Source: Bdellovibrio sp. ArHS (GTDB lineage Bacteria > Bdellovibrionota > Bdellovibrionia > Bdellovibrionales > Bdellovibrionaceae). From it: DNA of 64,000 nucleotides. Shown here one piece after another: positions 27,906 to 36,346 of this stretch. The position numbers and the translations under genes were made by a program. Every line of letters starts with the position of its first letter. Positions within the stretch are counted from its first letter, which is position 1. Location: positions 1-64,000 of the forward strand of contig NZ_JTEV01000019.1 in the NCBI RefSeq assembly GCF_000786105.1, in the 5' to 3' direction. Under the pieces are notes generated by a model. The model was not told where the DNA came from. It worked only from the letters and a program-made list of their open reading frames with translations, and made no database searches.

Positions 27906-28784
27906 ATGCTCGTACGAGTGAAGAAATCTCAATTTACTTCTAGACTTGGGAATAACCAGGGTCAGGCCGTGATCGAATACGTTCTGATGTTGGTTATTAC
28001 GGTCTCTCTGATTTTGATGTTAGCAAATCAGATCTTTAAGCCGTTTGGGCAATTCGTAGATAATTACATGGGAAAATACGTCGCGTGCTTGTTGGAATAT
28101 GGGGAACTGCCTTCGTTGGGCAGCGACACACCTTCGGTCGTTGATGAGGACTCTGAATGTGACAAAAAGTTTCAGCCGGGGACTTTAAGCGGTGGTCGAC
28201 CACCCAATGGCAATGGTAGTGACGGTTCTTCGGGAAGCAACTCTGCAAATAAAAACTCGAGCTCTGGCAGCTCCTCTGACGGAAGCAGTGGCGGATCTGG
28301 CGGAACTTACGCAGGCTCGGCGTCCCGCCGTGGCGGCTCCTCTTATATGGGGCGGGGCCGTCGTCCTTCTTCAGGTGTAGAGACCGGGGGGAATAGTGCC
28401 CAGGCTGGCGGTAAAGTCGTTGAAATTGCCCTGGATAATGGTGGCAACGGCGGCTTTTTCAGATCCAGCAATGGGGGGCGGTATATCGCGCCTCAAAGGA
28501 AACGAATGTCCGTGGGTATTTCTGGGCTGACTGAAACAGAACGAAAGAAGCTGGAAAAGAAAGCCGACGGCACGGGCGGGCGTATAGTCACCGGCGAGTC
28601 CTTCAATCCTCCCCCGAAAAAAACATTGGTGAAAAAGCCCGAGGTGAAGACCGCCGTTCAAGAAGAAGCACCGATGACGATTGGAAATTTTATACGTTAT
28701 CTGTTCATTGCTGCGCTGGTTATTGCACTGGTCATCTTTATCGGTGGTCAAGCATTGCAAATGTCGAAAAGTGACTCCGGATAG
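27906..28784 (+). CDS. Class IVb prepilin-like protein with Ser/Gly linker and C-terminal membrane helix
   Basis: The N-terminus reads LGNNQG19 / Q20-AVIEYVLMLV, a prepilin peptidase site with Glu at +5 and Tyr at +6, as in Flp (class IVb) pilins, followed by a hydrophobic helix. Unlike Flp pilins (about 55 residues), it continues for 292 residues through a Ser/Gly/Asn-rich stretch (about 95-160) and ends in a second membrane helix (about 259-283). TadB/TadC-like proteins are encoded at 47939-49101. It is probably an unusual pilus or secretion component; the function is inferred. Confidence 0.7.
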   Translation: MLVRVKKSQFTSRLGNNQGQAVIEYVLMLVITVSLILMLANQIFKPFGQFVDNYMGKYVACLLEYGELPSLGSDTPSVVDEDSECDKKFQPGTLSGGRPPNGNGSDGSSGSNSANKNSSSGSSSDGSSGGSGGTYAGSASRRGGSSYMGRGRRPSSGVETGGNSAQAGGKVVEIALDNGGNGGFFRSSNGGRYIAPQRKRMSVGISGLTETERKKLEKKADGTGGRIVTGESFNPPPKKTLVKKPEVKTAVQEEAPMTIGNFIRYLFIAALVIALVIFIGGQALQMSKSDSG

Positions 28785-28910
28785 TGCGCGTCGCGTTTAG
28801 AAATTCTTCATACAAATTCTTAAGTTATCTGTCTTTGCGTTAATTGCTTGAAACACGCTCTTCTTTCATACATACAGCCATCATCGACATTCAGGGTGGG
28901 GGATCAGCGT

Positions 28911-29273
28911 TTGGAAAATGTGGTTGAAATCAATCGCAAGAAAACATTCACTTTGCAGGAAGCGCGACGCCTCTTGCCGTTGATCTACCGTATGACCGAA
29001 GAGGCCAGCCGCCAGGTCAGAACTCATCTAAACCGCATTGATGCCTTTTCTGACAAATCCCATCCTTCTGTGGAAAATATTGAAGCTGAAATCAACGTCA
29101 TTATTGACCGGTGGCAGGTGAAGGTTGAAAAGTTGGGAGCCGAACCTAAAGGACTTTGGATGGCCGACTTTGATAATGGCGATGGCTTCTATTGCTGGAA
29201 GTTCCCTGAGGTTGAGATTAATCACTGGCATGGCTACCAAGATGGGTTTTCTGGGCGTATAGTGATTGAATGA
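28911..29273 (+). CDS. DUF2203 family protein
   Basis: It is cytoplasmic and mostly helical. The DUF2203 markers are FTLQEARRLLPLI at the N-terminus and GLWMADFDNGDGFYCWKFPE plus INHWHG near the end. I prefer the TTG at 28911 (120 residues) because GGGGGA lies just upstream; the longer frame from TTG 28848 has no clear site. The function of the family is unknown. It overlaps nadE by ATGA, so it is coupled to NAD synthesis. Confidence 0.78.
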   Translation: MENVVEINRKKTFTLQEARRLLPLIYRMTEEASRQVRTHLNRIDAFSDKSHPSVENIEAEINVIIDRWQVKVEKLGAEPKGLWMADFDNGDGFYCWKFPEVEINHWHGYQDGFSGRIVIE

Positions 29274-30889
29274 GAATTGCTATTGCCCAAATTAATCCGA
29301 CCCTCGCTGACTTTCAGTACAATAAAGAAAAAATCTTAAATTTCATCTTCCAGGCGCAGCAACGCAAATGTGATCTTGTTGTTTTTCCTGAGTGCGCTCT
29401 TTTTGGTTACCATCCCTTTGATCTATTGGAACGATCCAAAGTCGTGGCAAAACAAGAAGAGGAGTTGAAGTCGCTGATCACAAAAATTCCTAAAGACATT
29501 GGCGTCATCTTTGGATTGATCACTAAAAATCCCAAAAAAATGGGACGCCCTTATTTCAACAGCGCTGTCTTCGTTGTTAAGGGGCAAAAACCTCGATACT
29601 TCCACAAACAACTTCTGCCTACGGGCGATGTCTTTGATGAAGCTCGTTTTATTGAGCCGGGCGACCTTTCAAAAAATTACTTTTCGTGGAAGGGAAAAAA
29701 ATTCTTTCTGACAATTTGCGAAGACATCTGGGGTTGGCCTGATAAGGCGGGCCGTTCGCCCTATGTCGTGAATCCTTTGAGTAAGGTCAAAAAGCAAAAG
29801 ATCGACATGGTGATTAACTTAAGTGCCTCACCCTATTTTGTCGGAAAAATGAAGCAGCGAGAATATGTCGTGGGAAGAACCGCTGACTATTTCAAAGCTC
29901 CCATGATGTATGTCAATCTGGTGGGAGCTCAAGATGAAATCATCTTTGATGGAGCCAGTTTCGTAGTTGATAAAAAAGGTAAAAAAATTCTTAGCTGCCA
30001 CTCTTTTGAGGAAGATATCAATGTCATTGATATCAACTCTCTGGAAGTTTGGAATAAAACTCCGAAGATCGATGTGATCGAAGAGCTTCGTCGGGCGCTT
30101 GTTCTGGGCATTCGCGACTTCTGCGCGAAGACGGGAATGAAGAAAGTTCATTTAGGTTTAAGCGGAGGCATTGACTCTGCCGTTGTCGCCGCTTTGGCCG
30201 TAGATGCTTTGGGACCTGCGAATGTCGCGACGCTAGGATTGCCGGGGCCTTTTAATGCCGAAAAAAGTCTGACCTTGGCTCGTGATTTGGCTAAAAATTT
30301 GGGTGTAGATTTTAAAGTTGTTGAAATCGGGCCCATGTATGAAGAAGTGGTGAAGGGCCTTGAAAAGGGAATTCAGTTAGACGGCTTCAGTCTGGTTCAT
30401 GAGAATTTACAAGCCCGTTTACGTGGACTCAGTCTGATGGCGTTTTCCAATAAAGAAAACAGCATGCTTCTGACTACGGGAAATAAAAGTGAATATGCCG
30501 CGGGGTATTCGACTTTATACGGTGATATGTGCGGAGGCTTGGCTCCATTGGGAGATCTCACAAAAGAGCAGGTCTATGCCTTGGCTCGTTATTACAATCA
30601 GCAAGGCGAGGTGATTCCTGAAGAAATTATCACCCGCGCCCCTTCCGCGGAGCTGCGTCCGAACCAGAAAGACCAGGACACGCTTCCTCCTTATGAGGAT
30701 CTGGATAAGTCTGTGGCTTACTTGGTTGAAAAATCCGGTGCGGCAAAAACGCCTACTGATAAATGGTTGTTGCCGGTTCTAATGCGAACTGAATTTAAGC
30801 GTTGGCAGGCGCCACCGATATTGAAGGTGTCTCCGCATTCATTTGGACGAGGACGTCGTTATCCGATCGCTCATAAAGCAAAAGAATAA
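29270..30889 (+). CDS. nadE: Glutamine-dependent NAD+ synthetase
   Basis: It makes NAD from deamido-NAD, ATP and glutamine, the step after NadD. The 539 residues comprise an N-terminal nitrilase-type glutaminase with Glu in FPECALFGY, Lys in FHKQLLPTGDVFDE and Cys in TICEDIWGW, and a C-terminal synthetase with the PP-loop LSGGIDSAVVA and TTGNKSEYAAGY. Both active sites are intact. It ends at a terminator. Confidence 0.96.
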   Translation: MRIAIAQINPTLADFQYNKEKILNFIFQAQQRKCDLVVFPECALFGYHPFDLLERSKVVAKQEEELKSLITKIPKDIGVIFGLITKNPKKMGRPYFNSAVFVVKGQKPRYFHKQLLPTGDVFDEARFIEPGDLSKNYFSWKGKKFFLTICEDIWGWPDKAGRSPYVVNPLSKVKKQKIDMVINLSASPYFVGKMKQREYVVGRTADYFKAPMMYVNLVGAQDEIIFDGASFVVDKKGKKILSCHSFEEDINVIDINSLEVWNKTPKIDVIEELRRALVLGIRDFCAKTGMKKVHLGLSGGIDSAVVAALAVDALGPANVATLGLPGPFNAEKSLTLARDLAKNLGVDFKVVEIGPMYEEVVKGLEKGIQLDGFSLVHENLQARLRGLSLMAFSNKENSMLLTTGNKSEYAAGYSTLYGDMCGGLAPLGDLTKEQVYALARYYNQQGEVIPEEIITRAPSAELRPNQKDQDTLPPYEDLDKSVAYLVEKSGAAKTPTDKWLLPVLMRTEFKRWQAPPILKVSPHSFGRGRRYPIAHKAKE

Positions 30890-30918
30890 AAAAAATCCCT
30901 GGTTCACAGGGCTTTTTT
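30890..30918 (+). terminator. Rho-independent terminator after nadE
   Basis: CCCTG-GTTCA-CAGGG (30897-30911) is preceded by an A-run and followed by TTTTTT. It probably also serves the minus-strand exonuclease gene through the A-run. Confidence 0.8.
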
Positions 30919-30937
30919 ATTCTGTCGTTTTTAAAAA

Positions 30938-31552
30938 TTAAACGCCGAAGAAGTCCATTTGCTTCGGTTGGCGTACGATTTGTGGGAAGCGCAGCTCCGG
31001 TTTACCTGTCAGGGCAACAAGATTTCCTACCTGAGGTGGTTGTCCGCCAATGGAAATTCTTTTTACCATTTGGAAAAACAAGTGCCCGCAATAGGATGCA
31101 TCTTCTTCCGCTCTGTGGAAGTCGGTCGTAGGAATTTTAAGATGTTGAACCAAAGTTCCTAGCTTATAGTTCGGAAGACCCGGAAATACTTTTCTAGCAA
31201 TTGGAAGAGTATCCAGAATCAAACCTTTCGGAGCAGTAGACTCATATTTTTTGATGTCAGCAGTTAAAAACTGAGCGTCGAAAGGGGCATTGTGAGCCAC
31301 CAAGATATCGTCGCCACAGAACTCAGCAAACATCGGCAATAGACTTTCTATGAAGGGCTTTCCTTTAACCATGTCATCAGAAATCCCATTCACCGCCGAG
31401 GCTCCTGGAGGAATCGGGCGCTGTGGATCTACAAGTGTTGCAAAAATGGCTTCTGGCTGGCCATCAATGAAGCGAACAGCTCCGATTTCAACGATTTGGT
31501 CAACGCCAGGAACAGTTCCGGTGGTCTCTAAGTCAAAAGCTATGAATCTCAT
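30938..31552 (-). CDS. DnaQ-like 3'-5' exonuclease (DEDD family)
   Basis: From the ATG at 31552 it begins MRFIAFDLETTGTVPG, with the first two acidic metal ligands. HNAPFDAQFL and FHRAEEDASYCG supply the remaining DEDDh residues. The 204-residue length and lack of other domains fit stand-alone exonucleases (DnaQ epsilon-like or RNase T-like). Whether it proofreads for DNA polymerase III is uncertain, since no polymerase gene is near. It is divergent from the ferredoxin gene. Confidence 0.86.
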   Translation of the reverse strand: MRFIAFDLETTGTVPGVDQIVEIGAVRFIDGQPEAIFATLVDPQRPIPPGASAVNGISDDMVKGKPFIESLLPMFAEFCGDDILVAHNAPFDAQFLTADIKKYESTAPKGLILDTLPIARKVFPGLPNYKLGTLVQHLKIPTTDFHRAEEDASYCGHLFFQMVKRISIGGQPPQVGNLVALTGKPELRFPQIVRQPKQMDFFGV

Positions 31553-31621
31553 GGATTTATTGATACAAAATGAGTAGAGCGGTTTCAACAAAAGAGTCAT
31601 TCTTTGAAGGAGTTCCTCGCC

Positions 31622-31936
31622 GTGAAAGGCACTAAGTCTGGAATATATATCACTTTTTTACCGGACCACCGGGATGTCCAGGTGAGTCATGGGGGAGAGA
31701 GCGTTCTGGAAGTGGCTCTGCGTGCGGGAGTTGAGATCAATCATACATGTGGTGGAAATGGCACCTGTGGAACCTGTTTAGTACATATTCGGAAGGGCCT
31801 TTCGCAACTAGGACCTCGAAATGAAATCGAAGCTGAGATGGCCCAGGATCGAAAATTTTTAGATGAAGAGCGCTTGGCCTGTCAAACCCAGCCGATCCAC
31901 GGTCTGGAAGTCGAAATCAGATCCGTTAAGGTGTAA
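31622..31936 (+). CDS. 2Fe-2S ferredoxin
   Basis: The GTG at 31622 is 9 bases after AGGAG, giving 104 residues. The cluster ligands are HTC-GGNGT-C-GT-C and, later, the Cys in RLACQTQP. The C-x5-C-x2-C spacing is the adrenodoxin/vertebrate type rather than the plant type. It transfers one electron at low potential. The redox partner is not in the neighbourhood. The 3' end overlaps the convergent PHP-like gene by 11 bp. Confidence 0.88.
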   Translation: MKGTKSGIYITFLPDHRDVQVSHGGESVLEVALRAGVEINHTCGGNGTCGTCLVHIRKGLSQLGPRNEIEAEMAQDRKFLDEERLACQTQPIHGLEVEIRSVKV

Positions 31937-33137
31937 CAAAGAACGGATTCGTATAGATCCAGGTGATCCATTTTTTTGCGTCTGGTAAGGGTAGCATCGG
32001 ACTGACTCGGACTTGCACGCGATAAACTCCGGGCGAAGTTATAGGGTATACAGTTTCGGGTTCGTTGATACGTGCTACGACCTCTCCATTTTTTACTATC
32101 ATGATTTCAAAAAAGTCTTTCGGCTTTGTCGGCAAGGTGACTTTTAAGGACATGTTTTTAGAAAGCTTCACTTCAGATCCCATAAGATGGGATTTGCTTT
32201 CACTTTCAATTGTCGCGACAAAGCCTTTCGGATCGCCGAGCATATCTAAGGCGATATAAAAGTTACCATTCTTTAGTGCATTGAAGATCTTTGTACGGTC
32301 ACCGTTGAAGCTGCCGGTAAGTTCAGATTTCATAAGGATATGATTACTCATGAACTCAAAAGAGCGTTTGTAGCTGGGAAAACGAATGAAATAGTTAGCC
32401 AAAGGGATGACTCGCGCCGAGGCCTCTGTGGCGCCAAAGACCACGATTCGTCGCTGCTGACTAAGCTTATCAAGTAGCGCGATTTCATCCGTAGGCTCTG
32501 TATACAGACGCAGGAACGAAAGGCGGGGATTGAAAGGGTAAATCAACAAGCTCCAAATAGTGGATATTTTCGATTCTTCCCAGGCGCGATTCACCAAGCT
32601 CTTCATGTTAAGAAGTTCAAAGCCATCAAGACCCGTTGGAATTTCCCCGTTCCATGAATAACCCGCCTTATAGGGGTGGGTCAGTATTGTCAGTGATTCT
32701 TTACTGGCGCCCGTTTTCTGAGACAACAGATCGGCAAGTTTTACTTGGGCCTCGCCGAGATTATTGCCGATACTTTCTTGGTTTAGTGAATAGTAGATAA
32801 GACGCGAATCAAGGTAGCTATATTTTCCTGCGGAAAAGACTAATAAATTTCCATGATAAGATTCAAAAGTCGTTGGCATGTTGAAGATGTTCAGATCCGT
32901 GAACATTAAGAAGTCGAGATTGGCCAATTTTGCTGAAGAGATGACAAAGCTTGCTGGTGCGGACCCACTGCTTAAATCAGTGTGAACATTCATCACACCT
33001 TTGTAGTCATTAAGATTTTTTGCGTGGTCGCGGGTGATTTGTTGAGGAACAACGGAAACCTCGTACTGATTTATATAAAATCCGTAAAGGAAGTAGGTCA
33101 CCAGCAAGAAAGAAAAGGCACCAAACAATTTGATCAT
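31926..33137 (-). CDS. Membrane-anchored PHP-like protein
   Basis: The 403 residues have an N-terminal membrane segment (LFGAFSFLLVTYFLYGFYI). Next comes a PHP-like start, GVMNVHTDLSSGSAPASFVI, where the typical HxHxxxSDG appears as N-x-HTDLSSGS. LANLDFLMFTDLNIF follows (typical ITDHN) and later ILTHPYKAG. Several metal-binding residues are changed, so catalysis is doubtful. The C-terminal 100 residues form a beta domain. It overlaps the GT39 gene upstream by ATGA, which suggests joint action on envelope sugars (inference). Confidence 0.6.
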   Translation of the reverse strand: MIKLFGAFSFLLVTYFLYGFYINQYEVSVVPQQITRDHAKNLNDYKGVMNVHTDLSSGSAPASFVISSAKLANLDFLMFTDLNIFNMPTTFESYHGNLLVFSAGKYSYLDSRLIYYSLNQESIGNNLGEAQVKLADLLSQKTGASKESLTILTHPYKAGYSWNGEIPTGLDGFELLNMKSLVNRAWEESKISTIWSLLIYPFNPRLSFLRLYTEPTDEIALLDKLSQQRRIVVFGATEASARVIPLANYFIRFPSYKRSFEFMSNHILMKSELTGSFNGDRTKIFNALKNGNFYIALDMLGDPKGFVATIESESKSHLMGSEVKLSKNMSLKVTLPTKPKDFFEIMIVKNGEVVARINEPETVYPITSPGVYRVQVRVSPMLPLPDAKKWITWIYTNPFFVTP

Positions 33138-34447
33138 TTTGTGAATTCCAACACGACAAAGTCAGGAGATATTTTCTTAATCTCTTTCATCTGCCATTGT
33201 TGTTCGGAAATCCATGAAGGTAAACCATTTCTCTCGCGCTTCACTAAATAAAAATGATTCGAAGAGGGGGTCGCCTCAGGAAGTGTGTCAAAGAAGTCAA
33301 AACGACTGATGTCCTTCAGCTTGAAAGTCGGAACCTTGCTGAAGTACCACAACGATGCAGCCATCTGATAAGAGCTTGCGTACAGCGGACTGTATTCATG
33401 CGCCACTGCACTGAGCGTTTGAAACTCGTACGGCTCATTAACTTTGTCGTTCAAGGTGCGCAGGGACGGGGTAAAAAGAGTTGCCAGAACGACGGTGATG
33501 ATTCCACCCCAGAAAATGACGTAGTACTTAAGCCAGCGTTGAATTTTTTCGTGGAACAAGGCCAAGCCGATGACGGCGGGATAAGCGATGATCGGCCAGT
33601 TGGCTTCAACCAGGGCTCGGAAGGAAGTAAAGAAAAAGAACAAAAGGGGACCCCAGCCGAAGTAATACAGCCAACGTAAACCTTGAGGAACTTTCGCGCG
33701 TAAAGCCGCCCAAAATACCAAAGGAAAAACAATAAGAATCTGTCCCAAAACGTAGGACAGGGTCCATTCCGGATTGTAACTGCTTTTTTCCAAACCATGC
33801 TTTAGCTGAAATTCAAAGGAAGCGAAGTTATTTTGAAAGTTCCAAAGAATGACAGGAGTGCAGAAAATTAAACCGGTGATTACCGTTAGAAGAACGCCCG
33901 AAAGACGCACGTCCCGCAATTTCTTTTCGGCAAAAAGGTAAACCAGCAGACAGGGCACAAAAAGCACGATGTGATATTTTGCGCAGAAACCCAAACCCAA
34001 GCTTGCGCCCAGGACGATGTAAAAGCTTAGCGACTTCGTATCCAAGGCTTTTAGAGCCAATAGAAGCGAAAGTGACCAGAAAAACATCACCGGTAAATCG
34101 GGCGTGACAATAAGAGATCCGAAACCCAACAGCGGAGAAAAAAGGGCGAGATAAACCCACACTTTGATTTTTTCGAAGGGGACGTGATCTTTAAGAATGC
34201 CGTACCACACGGCCAGCATCCCGTGACCCAAAATCACTGCAGGCCAGCGGACGGCATGCAAGAACGGTTCAAAGATGTGCCCTAAATAGAAAAGCCAGGC
34301 CACCATCGGAGGATGGTCAAAGTAGCTAAGTTGCAGTCTTTGCGACCACACCCAGTAATAGGCTTCATCGGCACTAAGAGGAATTAGTGCCGCAAGGATT
34401 AATTTAACAACAAGGCTGAGCGCCCAAAGACGACGGAATTCTTTCAA
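33134..34447 (-). CDS. GT39-type membrane glycosyltransferase
   Basis: This dolichyl/undecaprenyl-phosphate-mannose-type (ArnT/PMT-like) enzyme transfers a sugar from a lipid donor on the outer face of the inner membrane. The 437 residues have multiple membrane helices. The first loop contains SADEAYYWVWSQRLQLSYFDHPPM, with the catalytic acidic DE and the HPP motif typical of the family. It starts at TTG, 2 bp after rodZ. The context (rodZ, TPR lipoprotein) suggests a cell-surface target. Confidence 0.83.
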   Translation of the reverse strand: MKEFRRLWALSLVVKLILAALIPLSADEAYYWVWSQRLQLSYFDHPPMVAWLFYLGHIFEPFLHAVRWPAVILGHGMLAVWYGILKDHVPFEKIKVWVYLALFSPLLGFGSLIVTPDLPVMFFWSLSLLLALKALDTKSLSFYIVLGASLGLGFCAKYHIVLFVPCLLVYLFAEKKLRDVRLSGVLLTVITGLIFCTPVILWNFQNNFASFEFQLKHGLEKSSYNPEWTLSYVLGQILIVFPLVFWAALRAKVPQGLRWLYYFGWGPLLFFFFTSFRALVEANWPIIAYPAVIGLALFHEKIQRWLKYYVIFWGGIITVVLATLFTPSLRTLNDKVNEPYEFQTLSAVAHEYSPLYASSYQMAASLWYFSKVPTFKLKDISRFDFFDTLPEATPSSNHFYLVKRERNGLPSWISEQQWQMKEIKKISPDFVVLEFTK

Positions 34448-34449
34448 TT

Positions 34450-35577
34450 TTAGTAGCTCAACTTAATAGGCTTGCCGAGGTCGCCGGGGATACCGATTTC
34501 TCGACCGTTATGAATCAAGTTCACGGCGCCACCATTTGAGAAGCTGATGCGAAGACCGCTTTTGCTTTTAAAAGTGTGGACCTGTTCAGCAGACAAACGA
34601 ATTTTCTGTGGCTTCCCGTTGGGCGCAGAATATTCGATTTCAACTGTATCAAGAGCTTCCACGATAAGTTCGACAGGTTTATTGGTTTCCTTGGGCGTCG
34701 GAGAAGGCGACGGTGAAGGACTGGGCGTTGGCGTTGCCGAGGCGACAGGTGTCGCCGTTGCGGTCGGACTTGCCGCCGGAGTGGGACTTGGCTTCGCTGT
34801 CGGCGCCGGACTTGCCGTTGCTACCGGAGATGGTGTTGGCGTTGGTGTGGACACCAAGGGAGAAGACGTCGGAGAAGGCGACGGCATACTAGCCGGAGTG
34901 GTCGGCGCGGGCGTGGCCGTCAGATTAGTTAGTGGACTTGCTTCTCCGTTAGAGTCAACGTCCGTGAGTTGCGGTGTTTCGGAGATCACTGGAGTGGCGC
35001 CTTCCATTGTTTGCGCAACTTCGCTGCTCGGCACTTCAGCTTCTTTGGAGTATTTGTCGATCATTTTTTTGGTGAAAAGAATCAGACCAACTAAAACGAA
35101 ACCCACGACAACGATGGCAATGGTTTTGGTGGATTTATTTTCCTGAAGAGATTTTAAATCTGATTTTCCTGAGGAAGGCGGCGTGCTGCGACGGATGGGC
35201 GTGACCGTGGCTTCCAGCTCCTTTTCTTGTTTCTTTTCCGTTGTCACAGAAGGCGTGGTCGTAGCCTCTGGCGCTGTCGGGCGTTCGTCGGAAGTTTCAA
35301 CTTTGGGTGCGTCTGTTTGACGGATATAAGGTTGGGGCTTTGTTGAGCCCATTTCTTCATAGAATACTTCCAGGACCTTATCTGAATCCAGTTGAAGAAA
35401 GTTGGCATAACTCTGAACAAATCCGCGCAAAAATGTTTTTGCGGGCAATTGTTTTTCATCTCCTTCTTCGATGGCCTTCAAAACCTTGCTGTTGATTTTC
35501 AAAGAAAGACCAATTTCGTGAAGAGAGAGGCCTTTTTCCTCGCGGGCTTTCTTTAAAATTTCACCGGTTTTTTTCAT
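34450..35577 (-). CDS. rodZ: RodZ-like cytoskeletal protein
   Basis: RodZ links MreB to the elongation machinery. The 375 residues begin with an HTH_25 domain (MKKTGEILKKAREEKGLSLH; KTFLRGFVQSYANFLQLD). A membrane helix lies at about 150-168 (TIAIVVVGFVLVGLILF), and a periplasmic DUF4115-like end (about 300-375) carries RLSAEQVHTFKSKSGLRI and GREIGIPGDLGKP. The linker, about residues 190-300, is a long Pro/Thr/Ser repeat (PTPSPSP type). It overlaps the TPR lipoprotein gene by 1 bp (TAATG). Confidence 0.88.
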   Translation of the reverse strand: MKKTGEILKKAREEKGLSLHEIGLSLKINSKVLKAIEEGDEKQLPAKTFLRGFVQSYANFLQLDSDKVLEVFYEEMGSTKPQPYIRQTDAPKVETSDERPTAPEATTTPSVTTEKKQEKELEATVTPIRRSTPPSSGKSDLKSLQENKSTKTIAIVVVGFVLVGLILFTKKMIDKYSKEAEVPSSEVAQTMEGATPVISETPQLTDVDSNGEASPLTNLTATPAPTTPASMPSPSPTSSPLVSTPTPTPSPVATASPAPTAKPSPTPAASPTATATPVASATPTPSPSPSPSPTPKETNKPVELIVEALDTVEIEYSAPNGKPQKIRLSAEQVHTFKSKSGLRISFSNGGAVNLIHNGREIGIPGDLGKPIKLSY

Positions 35578-36323
35578 TAGTGTCCCTTTCGAATCAAGCT
35601 GAGCATGCCCTTTGCTTTTTCACGGTACTTTCCTGAAGGATAGTACTTGATAAGCTCTTCAAAGCGCGCCACCGATTTGGATTTATCTCCCAAGCGGTAA
35701 TAGGCTAAGGCACTGTAGTAGTGGGGTTCGTCGTAAAGAATTTTTTGACAAAAACCGATGGCGCGATCCAAAGATTCCGCGGCACGAGCGTAGTCTTCAG
35801 TTTCAAAGAAGGTACGACCAAAGTAGGTGTTGCCGATGCAATCATCCGGATTTGTGTTAAGAACCTTCGTAAAAGCGGTGCGGGCACCCACGAAATCTTT
35901 TTGATTGAACTTAGCCAGACCCAGATTCACATAAGCTTTCTCTGGAGTCGGATACGTTAGATCTGCCAACACGACCTGCAGTTCTTTTTCGGCCTGCGTG
36001 AATTTTCCCTCTTCAATGAGAACGCGGGCAAGGTTATTACGGGCTTCTGTGTACCTAGGTTCTAGATCCAGAGCGTTTTGCAGATGCTTTTTGGCCAGAT
36101 CGTACCGCTCGCGGAAAAAGTAGACCAACCCCAGGTTGTTTTGTGTGGCCGGATTTTTTGCATCAAGTTCTTCGGCCTTCAGAAGGTCGCGAAGCGCGTA
36201 AGGGTAGTTGCCGCTTTCCATTTGAGCAGCACCCATTCGTAGATACAAATCAGCTTTTTGCTTATCCTGACTGGCACATCCAAGTGCGGATAAAAGAGTC
36301 AGTGCGAGAATCCATTTACGCAT
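35577..36323 (-). CDS. PilF/PilW-like TPR lipoprotein
   Basis: The 248 residues have a lipoprotein signal ending ALGC (MRKWILALTLLSALGCASQD) followed by about five TPRs (NYPYALRDLLKAEELDAKNP, NNLGLVYFFRERYDLAKKHL, YSALAYYRLGDKSKSVARFE). Pilotins of this kind (PilF, Tgl) help the PilQ secretin assemble in the outer membrane. With pilT nearby, a pilus role is plausible. A general TPR lipoprotein is the alternative. It sits in the ndk-methyltransferase-TPR-rodZ-GT39 run. Confidence 0.78.
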   Translation of the reverse strand: MRKWILALTLLSALGCASQDKQKADLYLRMGAAQMESGNYPYALRDLLKAEELDAKNPATQNNLGLVYFFRERYDLAKKHLQNALDLEPRYTEARNNLARVLIEEGKFTQAEKELQVVLADLTYPTPEKAYVNLGLAKFNQKDFVGARTAFTKVLNTNPDDCIGNTYFGRTFFETEDYARAAESLDRAIGFCQKILYDEPHYYSALAYYRLGDKSKSVARFEELIKYYPSGKYREKAKGMLSLIRKGH

Positions 36324-36346
36324 GCTAAAAAGGTATCATTTGAAGA

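Noticed and set aside
34547-35146. A 199-codon plus-strand frame rich in Gly/Val
   Set aside because: It is the mirror of the Pro/Thr repeat in rodZ; codon bias makes it open by chance.
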